Shown here one piece after another: positions 55,109 to 64,000 of a DNA stretch of 64,000 bases. The stretch is from Paroedura picta. Its lineage: Eukaryota > Chordata > Lepidosauria > Squamata > Gekkonidae. Under the pieces are notes generated by a model. The model ran no database searches. It was given only the letters and a program-made list of their open reading frames with translations, and was not told the DNA's origin. The translations under genes were made by a program, and so were the position numbers. The stretch covers positions 103,569,006 to 103,633,005 of the forward strand of contig NC_135370.1 of NCBI RefSeq assembly GCF_049243985.1, in the 5' to 3' direction. The stretch's first letter is position 1. Every line of letters starts with the position of its first letter.

Positions 55109-55740
55109 AGTCTGGAGTGAGAGATTACAAGTCCAGTCCAAGGGTAGATAAGAAGAATCAAATGGTCAAGGTTCCAGTTCCAGTGCTGGAGAAGAGTCTT
55201 GGTACCAGGCTACAGGAGAAAATGCAGGTTACCAGCAACAAGATACAAGACAGCAGATCAGGGCAAAGCTCTGTTTGCTAAGGAAGTCAGCCTCATGGAG
55301 GTCTGGAAAGCAAGGTTGCTGACTTTGTTCCACCAAGGCACAGGTGTTGCTTCTTACAGTTTCATTCACCTTTCTTCAGGTGCAGTCATTAGCTTGTCAG
55401 TCATGGTCCAGCAAGGACTCTCTTTCAGGAATTAACACTGATTGTAGCTGAGGAATCAGGTGAGCATTTCAGCTTCTCTGTAGAACTGTCAAATGCTCTC
55501 TCTTCCTTCTATGCTTTGCAGGTTCAGGAGAGGTAGATACTAGGTTCTGTGGTATCTCTTTCTTCTCCTGGAAGACTGAGGTCCATTCCGCACAACTTTA
55601 ATATATACTAATCATTCATATCATTCCTTTACGTATGGGCACAGGAAAAGATGGGGGATGCTGTGCTACATGAGCATGGATAAGTAAGGTGAGATAGGGA
55701 TTCCAGTTCAAGACAAACTGTATTTTTTTACTTCTACTAA
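55109..55740. other. Intergenic, mostly unrecognised
   Basis: Unassigned sequence. AGGTCCATTCCGCACAAC at 55572-55590 matches the terminus of the 57,016 element, so a fragment of that family starts here. Confidence 0.35.
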
Positions 55741-55874
55741 AGGTAAAGGTAAAGGTATCCCCTGTGCAAGCACCGAGTCATGTCTGACCCTTGGGGTGAC
55801 GCCCTCTAGCATTTTCTTGGCAGACTCAATACGGGGTGGTTTGCCAGTGCCTTCCCCAGTCATTACCATTTACT
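55741..55874 (-). mobile_element. tRNA-SINE with BovB-like tail, 5'-truncated, reverse
   Basis: Only the 3' half: GGTAAAGGTATCCCCTGTGC to CCTTCCCCAGTCATTACCAT. The tRNA head is missing. Flanks ACTTCTACTA (55729-55738) and ACTTTTACTA (55873-55882) may be the target duplication. Confidence 0.85.
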
Positions 55875-55903
55875 TTTACTACTAGAGAATATTACCATTA
55901 GGA

Positions 55904-56120
55904 TAAGGTGACCAGATTGTCCCACTTTTGGAGTGACATCTGAGGATACCTGGCAAATTGTACTTATGTTGAAATTAAAATATATATATTACAATACTAT
56001 TTTTGCATTCTATGCATTCTATGAAACTTTTTGTTGCTCCATATAGACCAAATTTGTAATCAACCCCCCCCCCCAGTCAATAGTGTCCTGCTTTACCAGT
56101 GTTAAAATCTGGTCACCTTA
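55904..56120. mobile_element. Non-autonomous hAT element, 217 bp
   Basis: Inverted ends TAAGGTGACCAGATT and AATCTGGTCACCTTA are perfect. Identical 8-bp target duplications CATTAGGA lie at 55896-55903 and 56121-56128. The AT-rich interior carries a poly-C run. A different hAT subfamily from the CAGTGGTCC elements. Confidence 0.9.
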
Positions 56121-56128
56121 CATTAGGA

Positions 56129-57015
56129 GGGATCCAACTTAATGTTACGGCTCCTGCTTAGCAAGAAGATTGTTTCTAACCTGGCCTACTGCAAGGAAAC
56201 AAACCAGCAGGTACCAAAAAAAAATTTGCCATGGAAGTTTCTGTTGTCACTTTTGCTCTTCTTTAATATAGTAAGTTGTAATGAATATCCAATTTCCCAA
56301 TGAGGTTTTTAAGACATATAGCTCTTGAATGCATCAGTGTAGAACTTCTGTTTCCTTATAGTAAGAAGGCATGTGCCTTCAGGGAGCAAGAAAAGAAAGA
56401 AATGGGTATATTTTTCATTGCTTGGACTGGTCATTGCCTGAACTACAGTACTGACTCTGACCAATCATTTATATGGTTTTCCAGAGGGGAATTAGGTCAA
56501 GTTGCATGCTGTGCGTTCCAGTTAGATAGTATTTTATGAAAAAGGAAGGAGGAAGAAATTGAAACAGAAATGAAGATGCCTCTGACTGTCTACAGTGTTT
56601 GCTGCAGTTAATTGCACATGTAGCACAGATTTCAGTGTACTAATAAACCCATAAAAGTAAACTTCCTACTTTACTTTTTTAAATTAAATTAAAATTAAAT
56701 TTTAATTACAACTAATACCTGCATCAGACAACTAGCAGAACAACAATTAAAATGATTTTGATAATTTAATTTTTGATAAAGTAAGTGATCCTGTCTTGGA
56801 ACCTTTTATAGGGCCAGAGGCCCAATGCAGTCTGGGTTTTTTGCATAGAGCTGAGGAACTGCTGCACAGGCTGTCCTTCATTTAAGTCCTTCTTTGGACT
56901 CAAGTTTTGATAGGCTACTACACTATGCAGTTATCATAGGCAAACTCTAAATGAAAGTCTTCATGTGCATATTGGTTCTCAGTGACAGTGGGGGGAGGGA
57001 ATAAAGTAATACGTT
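56129..57015. other. Intergenic, no feature recognised
   Basis: Unassigned AT-rich sequence. Confidence 0.35.
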
Positions 57016-57891
57016 GGTCCATTCCGCACGACTATAATGTTGCAAAAGGCTTTCAAATTGTAAACACTACTAATTTGCAGTTATGCACGACGTCGCACAC
57101 AATCTGCCACACTCCTGAAACAGATCCGCAAAAAGCGATTCGTTGTAGCGCTTAAAGGGAAATCCAGAAAAGTGGATTCACCCTCCGAAAAGTGCTACAC
57201 TCTTGCAAACAATCTGCAACAGTAGTGAAAAAGTTCCCATTGTTGCGGTTCCAGCCAAGTCCCTCCCCCTGGCTCTCTCCTCCAAACTTCCAGCGAAGCG
57301 ATCGCCATTTTTTTTTCTCGGAGTGACCAGAAAGCAATGAACTGGCGAGCCCTCATTCACCCAGCGAGGCTTCTCTGGTTACAGTCCCTCCACAGAGCTG
57401 CTTTAAAGCTCCCCTAAGTCACCAAGCACAACACAGCCCCGTTTGCAAGTTCCCTTTATTTTTGGCCGAAAATCGCACCCGTGCACGGGGGGGGGGGATT
57501 TTTTTTTCACTCAGGGGAGCGTGGTAACGATGATTCGCCAGCTAGATGATTCTCAACGTTAGGAGGAATCAAGGCATATTCGTTGCAACGTGTGTTTTTC
57601 TTTTTTTTAAAAAAACCCCTGTTCTTAAAGGGAAAGGGGCATTTCGGGAGCATGATAACGGCTGCCTATTGGCTGTTCGTTTGATTGACGGCCGGGGGTG
57701 GGACAAAGCACAGAAAAAATCACTTCCCGGATAGCAATTTTTGCGAGTCCGGAGACCTGTGGGAAACGATTGAAACGCTACTGGATTCCACTACAAAGGC
57801 AAGTATGCATAACGCCGAATTGCATTATTAAAAATAGCGTTTCCACTTTCAGGAACCAATTGGCAACATTGGTCCTTGCGTGGAATGGGCC
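57016..57891. mobile_element. CpG-rich TIR element, about 876 bp
   Basis: Left end GGTCCATTCCGCACG; right end CGTGGAATGGGCC, its imperfect reverse complement. The interior keeps many CpGs (CACGACGTCGC, GCGATTCGTTG, AGCGATCGCC) unlike the flanks, plus a poly-G/poly-T patch at 57487-57509. No transposase frame. CpG retention suggests it is young or unmethylated. Superfamily unassigned. A fragment lies at 55572, and a relative with GGCCCATTATGCAC ends at 40208. Confidence 0.6.
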
Positions 57892-58204
57892 TTTAAATCC
57901 CTTATATCTAAAGCCCTTTGTATTAGAAATACATTCACCAGCCCAAGCCAAAGTCCTATGTATGAGGTAGTAAAAGGTCATGGTAGAAGTCAGAGTGTTT
58001 CACAACACCTAGAATCTGTTTCAATCATAGATCTTTACTAGCCACCTTTTTATTTTTGTAATTCAGAGGTTTTTGATCTCTAGTACATATCTATCTGTAG
58101 TGTGGTAAATGTTCTCCAATAATTGCAAGCAGCTGTAACTCTTGACTTCACAACTTACCTTGATCAGTTTTGCTTTTCTGCTTTATGGTTTACTATAGTA
58201 TGTC

Positions 58205-58440
58205 ACATTGGCTTGAGCTCCCCCACATGCAACCAGCTAGGTGACCTTTTGCTTACCTCAGCACAGAACAGCACTCAGCTATTCTGACCGAGCAGTAATA
58301 TCAGGGCCCTCTCAGCCTCGCCCACCTCACAGGGTGTTGTAGGAAAGGGAAGGCGACTGTAAACCGCTTTGAGACTCCTTCTGGTAGAGAAAAGTGGCAT
58401 ATAAGCACCAATTCTTCTTCTATCTTCCTCCAGCCAAGTT
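58205..58440 (+). mobile_element. tRNA-SINE (second family), + orientation
   Basis: CCCACATGCAACCAGCTAGG, TGACCTTTTGC, CCTCACAGGGTGTTGTAGG, GACTGTAAACCGCTTTGAGA and GTGGCATATAAGCACCAATT, then a CTTCTTCTTC-type tail. Reference copy for the fragments at 13386, 40152 and 54577. The tRNA head is partly lost. Confidence 0.75.
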
Positions 58441-59000
58441 CTCCTCCCTCTGGCTACCATTTTACTTCTCATGATTGCGGCTTGTCTGGCAAGCAGTGAT
58501 GTGTATGTGCATCCTGCATATAATCTGAAACCAATTTAATGGTATATCCTCTGTTCCAGGTGGAAGGTTGGTCTAATTAACTCTCTCTATCCAGTTGCCT
58601 TTTTTTTGGAGGGCCCCCAGTTATTCTTATTAAAATTCAAACGTATTAGCAAAACTATATTTAAACTTGAAGGGACTGTGTTTATTAAGAAATAAATTTA
58701 ATAGTATTTAATGGTATTTAATGTGCTTTGGATTGTGACCAGATTCACAATCCATTTTTTTAAAAATTGTTCCTTGCCTGTGTATATAGCCAGTGCTTCT
58801 GAGAACTGTAGTGGAGAGGGGATACAGGGGACTCTTCTCTTCTTTGCCATGGTTGAATTGAAAATAACCAGCTAATAGCAGCTGCAGCGAAGTGGATTTA
58901 ATGGGAAAGGGAGGAATTAGATCCCTAAAATTATACAACTCATATTCTTATTTATTCGGATAACATCGAAACTCTGCAACTGCTGCTATGCTAAAAACCC
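58441..59000. other. Intergenic, no feature recognised
   Basis: Unassigned; may include the unrecognised left arm of the hAT element that follows. Confidence 0.3.
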
Positions 59001-59006
59001 TACAAG

Positions 59007-60731
59007 ATGTCTACAATAGGAAGTTCGGTTTCAAAGAAACAAAAAGTTACAGATGAGCACCATGTCTTTAATGACAAATGGACTACTGAGTACTTTTTAG
59101 TTTTAAACAAGGATAAAGCAGTTTGCCTGATATGTCTTGAAATCATCTCAGTATTAAAGGAGTACAGTATTAAAAGGCACTTTGAATCCTGTCATGAAAG
59201 CTATTCAATATAAAGGAGATGTGCAAGTAAACAAGGTTTAAAATCTTTAAAATCAATGTTTTTGCAACAAAATAGCTTTAGAAAGCATGTTGAAGAGAAC
59301 CTGTCTAATGTGAGGGCAAGCAATCATGTTGCTAAATGTACTGCTGAGAATGGTAGACCATTCTCTGATGACAAATTTGTTTAAAACTGCATGGTTAAAG
59401 TAATGGAGGAAATGTGCCCAGAGATGGTATCTTGTGTTAGTTGTGTCAGTTTATCTGCATCTACAATCACCAGATGTGTTGAAGAACTAGAAGAGCTGCA
59501 TGTGTCACTGGTTGTCATGGCAAAAAGTTTTGATTTTTTTTCTTTGCCATTAGATGAGAGCAATGACATTATAGACTACTGAACTACTTAACTACTAATT
59601 TTTATCAGGTAAATAGATTCCAACTTCAGAATTACATAAGACTTGTATGCACTGCAGAGTTTGAAAGGCACCACAACTGCAGAAAATGTATTCTTGAAGT
59701 TATGTAAATCAATAGAAAATCTTGTTTTGAGTTGGGATAAATCGAAAAGCATCACAACTGATGGTGAAAGAAATATGGTGGGAAATAAAACTGATGTAGT
59801 TGCAAAAATCAGTGGAGAGATACTGAAATTAAATGGTATACTTCTCATGCAATTTCACTGCATCGTCCATCAGCAAGCCTTATGTAGTAAAATTCTTCAG
59901 TGGGAACGCTTTAAGTGTGTTGTTGTATCCAGCGTTAATCACATAAGGCATCACGGCCTTGCTCATAATCAGACTAAGTCCTCAAATGTTTTTTCAACCT
60001 TCATCATGAAAGTGATGTCTTTCTTAAGGAGAAAGGAAAAGATCACGAAGTACTTTCTGACCCTGAATGGATTTTTGATTTGGCTTTCTTAACAGATATC
60101 ACAGAGCATCTGAACACATTGAGTCTAAGGTTCCAGGGGAAAGGAAAGCTTTTGTGTGACATGTATACTGAACTGAAAGCTTTTGAAACTAAACTTTTTG
60201 TGAAGCAAGTTAGGGAAGGTAACTTTTCAAACTTCTAATGCTGCAATGGACTAAAATTGGAGAAGGATGGGAATTTACATTTTGATGTTGAAAGACACAT
60301 CAAAGCACTGAACTTATTGCACATGGAATTTCCGAACAGATACACTGATTGCCATAAGCTTGGAAAGGAAATATGAATGTTTCAGAATTCATTTGAAGTA
60401 GCACCAGTAGATGCAAGTAACTTTTAAAAGATGGAACGAATTGATTTACAAACAAGTGATCATTTACAAAGAAAGTAGTCTGTTAGATTTCTATTCTGGT
60501 ATACCTGATATAGTTATCAACCTAAAGAAATTTGGTGCAAGCATGTTCATAGTCTTTGGCACCACATACATCTGTGAACAAACCTTTTCCAAGATGAAAA
60601 CTGTGGAATTGAAGTGTAGGTCAAGCCTTACAGATAAACATTTACATGACATTTTAAGAGTGTCTGGCACAAACCTTGACTTGGACATCAATGCCTTGGC
60701 TAACAGAAAAGAGCCACAAAAATCACACTGA
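59007..60731 (+). pseudogene. hAT transposase pseudogene (Charlie/ZBED-like)
   Basis: Seen: 59007-59213 reads NDKWTTEYFLVLNKDKAVCL, then CLICLEIISVLKEYSIKRHF and ESCHESY, a BED-type zinc finger (C-x2-C..H-x4-H/C). 59643-60092 reads SIENLVLSWDKSKSITTDGE, RNMVGNKTDVV and FHCIVHQQALCSKIL, the transposase core with a conserved T-D-G and the H-C-x-x-H block. 60411-60731 reads IVFGTTYICEQTFSKMKTVE and LTDKHLHDILRVSGT, the C-terminal hAT dimerisation region. Several frameshifts and stops separate these (for example at 59217, 59385 and 59581), so it encodes no whole protein. Known relatives include the domesticated ZBED5 and GTF2IRD2 proteins, but the decay here argues against domestication. Confidence 0.85.
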
Positions 60732-60945
60732 CTAGGTAAGCCTGTGTAGCTAAATAAAAAGATTCCACAGTAAAATATTATTCCAAAATGGATTGCATTA
60801 AAGTTAATATTTCTTCATTTACCTTTGAATGTTTACTTTTGATTTAAATAAGTAGGTTAATAATATTTTTACATTTTGGTTTAGGCACTTTGGGCACTTT
60901 GCATGCTAGTGTGGCCCCCATATGCCAAAAGGTTGGAGACCCCTG
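59007..60945 (+). mobile_element. hAT DNA transposon with decayed transposase
   Basis: The right end AGGTTGGAGACCCCTG (60930-60945) fits the CAGGGGTC/CCAACC terminus class of hAT. The left terminus was not found. The coding part reads in order through a BED-finger-like N-terminus, the catalytic region and the C-terminal dimerisation domain. The right end lies directly against CR1 text (CCTAAAGCATCCATGG), so it inserted into an older CR1 fragment. Confidence 0.8.
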
Positions 60946-61105
60946 GCCTAAAGCATCCATGGTAAGTATCTGTTCAGTTGCTGCTTAAAGACTTTCAGTG
61001 AGAGGGAGTTCACCACCTTTTTAGGCACTGCATCACACTCTCTGCTGATATTTAGGTTACAGTCCACAGTTACTCCAAGATCTCATTCACACACACTGCT
61101 ACCCA
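60946..61105 (-). mobile_element. CR1 LINE fragment flanking the hAT
   Basis: CTAAAGCATCCATGG, TTGCTGCTTAAAGACTTTCA, GAGAGGGAGTTCACCACC, then CTGCATCACACTCTCTGCTG and CAGTTACTCCAAGATCTCAT: CR1 3' and C-terminal text with an internal deletion. Confidence 0.7.
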
Positions 61106-61142
61106 AATGGCATTCAAAATAACAAAGAGGGAAAGGGGATAA

Positions 61143-61412
61143 AAGGTAAAGGTAAAGGTATCCCCTGTGCAAGCACCGAGTCATGCCTGACCCTTGGGGT
61201 GACGCCCTCTAGCGTTTTCATGGCAGACTCAATACGGGGTGGTTTGCCAGTGCCTTCCCCAGTCATTACCGTTTACCCCCCAGCAAGCTGGGTACTCATT
61301 TTACCGACCTCGGAAGGATGGAAGGCTGAGTCAACCTTGAGCCAGCTGCTGGGATTGAACTCCCAGCCTCATGGGTAGAGGTTCAGACAGCATGTATGCT
61401 GTGCGCCACGAA
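61143..61412 (-). mobile_element. tRNA-SINE with BovB-like tail, reverse
   Basis: It runs from AAAGGTAAAGGTAAAGGTAT through CGGGGTGGTTTGCCAGTGCC and CCAGCAAGCTGGGTACTC to the head end GTGCGCCACGAAAGG. A few bases are lost in the head. Confidence 0.88.
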
Positions 61413-62219
61413 AGGGGGAGTGAGCTCTTAAAAAGGGAATGTACTACAAAAGTCCCAACATAACCTGAAGAGGCAAAACAGCCACTGCAAGTTCACACCA
61501 CTAATTTTTTGATAGGAGATGAGGTCAGCAATGAGAGCACATGTTTGCAGAGGCAATGGGAACAGGCAAAGCAGTCAGCCAAGAGATATATGGCATCAGA
61601 GAGAAACACTGAATCTAAAATGGTTTGGAAAACCATCGGGGAGAAAAAACACACAAAAGGCAAAGGGATTAAACAAGTTGCGTTTGAAAGGTACTAAAAC
61701 CCCACTGCACTTGGGTAGCGAAATCATGGTCAAAAGCCAGTCTGAAAGTGACCTGTGTCAGACGGTTAAGCTGTCATGATCAGTCTACTATGACTGGTAG
61801 CAAGTCTCTGGAGCCCCACATTGAGGCCTTTCACCTAGGACCTAATCTTCTTATGTTTAAATTGGAGTTGCCAGGGATTGATTCTGCAGGCTTCTACAGG
61901 CATCCCCAGAGTTTTGTTTTGTTTTTTCCCCTAGAGGTTCCTTTTCACTTATATGCCTGTTTCAGATTGTAGTCAGGGTACCTGTATAGAAAACTAGCTA
62001 TTTTTAAGAATCTTTTTTGGGAGTAGTATGCTTATTTGTTTAAAAGTCACAGGCCACGATGTTGATACAATGCAATCTTCCAGCTACCTGCATTTTTAAT
62101 TTCCCTTATCTATTGTTTATTTAATTATTATGGGTAGGATTCACACCTAATATATTGACATAAATCTACTGGCATCTGCTGAAGCTGTGATGTTTCTCCA
62201 GCATATTTTGTTAGCTTAG
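61413..62219. other. Intergenic, no feature recognised
   Basis: Unassigned sequence; overlapping chance frames at 61509-61779. Confidence 0.35.
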
Positions 62220-62289
62220 ATGACAGGGTTTTGTCAGAAGGAAATATTGAGACAGATGTGGGTACACACTGGAATTTCCCTAAAAGGTA

Positions 62290-62980
62290 AGCTGTCAAAT
62301 GTGATTTCCGATGGGGCTCCTTTGCTGATGGAGTTTTACAAGTTTAGAGGCTCTCTCTTCCTTGCCTCAGAAGCTGCCGTTCCTGGTAGATGCCATGTGA
62401 CTCCAGACCTCGTGGAACATGCAGAGTTAACCTGTGAAATCAAGATTTTCACTGTGCAACACAAGCTGTCACCCAGGAAAGCGGCATACAATACATCTGT
62501 GAAATGTCTGAAAAGAAGTCCAGGAATCCAGTTAATTAACCACATCAGTTTCTTAACGTGATCAATTTTAATTAAACTGAATTTTAATAGAGATCTGTGT
62601 AGTCTGCAGAGAGCAATTGCTAATTCTACAAAGCATGTGCTGCTTTTCACTTCAGATTTGCTCCCATCTAATTAATATGGATAGGGCATTAAGCCTTTTT
62701 GGACTCTGGTGGTTTTCATTTCATGACTATTAATGATTTTAATGAACTGAACTAATTCAGTAGTTTTCATCCCAGCGTTTCAGAGCTTTGTTCATCACAA
62801 ATTTCAAGTTTATAATTGGTTTCCAGGTCTTAACAGTGGCCATTGATCAGCTCCAGCAGTTCCTTTTACAACCCTGGAAGAACACAAGAAAAGCTTTTAA
62901 CTCTTTGCTGGCCAAAGACTTCTTTAACGCTTTTGCAGCAGCAACAGTGACAGGAACCAAAGGAAAGGTTTGAGTGTACA
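62290..62980. promoter_or_regulatory. Candidate conserved non-coding block
   Basis: Long repeat-free block with TAATTA/TTAATT-type homeodomain words: CAGTTAATTAACCACATC, TTTTAATTAAACTGAATTTT, CCATCTAATTAATATGG, GACTATTAATGATTTTAATG. Overlapping open frames at 62220-62561 and 62788-62973 may be chance openness in constrained DNA. This is texture-based inference. Confidence 0.4.
62827..62968 (+). other. Possible exon inside the conserved-looking block
   Basis: Seen: AG at 62825-62826 after a TTTCC tract, then an open frame of 47 codons ending GGAAAG before GTTTGA. It reads VLTVAIDQLQQFLLQPWKNT to TGTKGK. The composition is protein-like, but the family is unknown to me, the donor is weak and no partner exon with matching phase was found. 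It may be non-coding conserved DNA. Confidence 0.2.
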
Positions 62981-64000
62981 TGAAAAAAATTCTGGATAAT
63001 CTGTCCACATTGTTAGAAAATTATTTGGAAAATATGTCAGAGATATATCAAAATGGTGCTTTTTAAAAGAGACCCCTACACAAACACAAGCAGCAAATTG
63101 AATGTTTGTTTCTATGGAACCATAATAAGGCTGAGAAAACCAAAAGGTTTAAATCTGGATGCAATCTTGACATTTTTGTTTTATTAATATCAGTATTTAC
63201 AGTCAGGTGTACTGAAGAAACACTGCATAGGCCATGATAATGTCTGCTTCTCAAGGTTGTCTTGATGCCTGTTTTGCATAAGTGGGACCCTGAAACAGAA
63301 TAAGGGAAAGGTTGTGAGTTGTCAACTACATTCAGGATCCTCTAGAAATACTGCATCGGCATGACTCTACCAGAAACAGTGGGCTGCAGGTGAAATAAGA
63401 AGTTGGCTATGGCAAATTTGTCCCTCATAACACACTGCTTACCTTACCACATGTCTTGGTGTGCCATTTGCTATCAGCACACATATAGAAAAGGCATACA
63501 GGAGTAGCTGACATTTAGGCATGAAGATATGAGGTACATTGAATTCTACATTAAAGAGGGGGAAAGAGGAACTTAGCCTGCCATTTTCAGCATGATAATG
63601 GGTTGGAGAAAGCAGAAGAGCACACAGAAGGAGTTGATGGACTAAGTTCTTCCTTGCCTTCCCCAAGCAGTCTGCTATTTATCTGGAAAATCCTCCTTGA
63701 GGTTTGGAAGAGTCTTGAAACAAAATGCACTTCAGTATGGTTATCTGCAGTGCTGAGGGGACAAACTTGCCTCTGCCTTCCTCCACTGCTGACATAAGCT
63801 GCTGGAAGAGAAGTTGCCTGATCTCCCATCTTGTTGCCATGTTGCTTTTTATTTGTGGGGCTCTCCCAGTCTTCAGAGAGGATACGAGAAGGAAGGAATA
63901 AACCGCAAACTATTTGGGGAAGGTGGGGAAAGACCCATTTCATCAGTTGCTTCTGTGAGCTGTTCTGTGGAATCCAACCCAATATAGTTTCTGAGGGCAG
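62981..64000. other. Intergenic, no feature recognised
   Basis: Unassigned sequence up to the window end. Short frames on both strands (for example 63587-63982 on the minus strand) have no domain I recognise. Confidence 0.35.

Noticed and set aside
59007-60731. Domesticated hAT transposase gene (ZBED-like)
   Set aside because: Several frameshifts and stops break the frame, and its right end still has a transposon terminus.
62220-62286. A 67-nt exon starting ATG ACA GGG and ending before a perfect GTAAGC donor
   Set aside because: The outgoing phase leads to a stop in the only downstream candidate exon (62827), and no other partner was found.

Overview
This is vertebrate genomic DNA, most likely from a squamate reptile. 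The evidence is the repeat community: CR1 and L2 LINEs with intact-looking reverse transcriptase blocks, an L1, tRNA- and 5S-headed SINEs whose bodies resemble the RTE/BovB LINE 3' end, many short hAT-type elements, and introns. The species cannot be fixed from the sequence alone. No bacterial-style genes, RNA genes, origins or CRISPR arrays are present. Nearly all long open frames here are transposon pieces or chance.

Layout. Positions 1-14,750 hold the 3' end of a protein-coding gene on the + strand. Five small exons (570-720, 4546-4655, 11092-11139, 14344-14396, 14533-14623) have canonical AG/GT borders and reading phases that join without a break (0/1, 1/0, 0/0, 0/2, 2/stop), giving a 150-residue C-terminal tail. 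The first exon has the signature of a doublecortin-type ubiquitin-like domain, and DCDC1 is the best candidate. The rest, 15-64 kb, has no convincing coding exon. It would correspond to the gene-poor interval beyond DCDC1 (towards MPPED2 in other amniotes, if synteny holds). It contains several repeat-free blocks that look like conserved non-coding elements, notably 45.4-45.8 kb and 62.3-63.0 kb.

Mobile DNA fills much of the window. At 2.45-4.2 kb lies a complete ORF1-only half-L1 element with a 16-bp target duplication. At 5.8, 28.3-30.3, 33.8 and 40.9-41.9 kb lie minus-strand CR1 copies. L2 copies lie at 11.6, 21.2-23.3 and 31.8-33.3 kb. A mariner remnant lies at 8.1-8.6 kb. At 16.8-19.4 kb a short tandem repeat was split by an L1, whose target duplication was then split by a palindromic GC-rich hAT element. 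A perfect-hairpin hAT element lies at 26.5 kb, a solo LTR at 30.9-31.4 kb, a self-nested hAT pair at 44.1-44.6 kb, a CpG-rich terminal-inverted-repeat element at 57.0-57.9 kb, and a decayed hAT transposase gene at 59.0-60.9 kb.

The most unusual observations are the ORF1-only L1 derivative, the nested insertion stack at 16.8-19.4 kb, the 120-bp GC palindrome inside the hAT element, the two SINE families that share one body but carry different RNA heads, and the hairpin-bearing candidate regulatory element at 45.5 kb.
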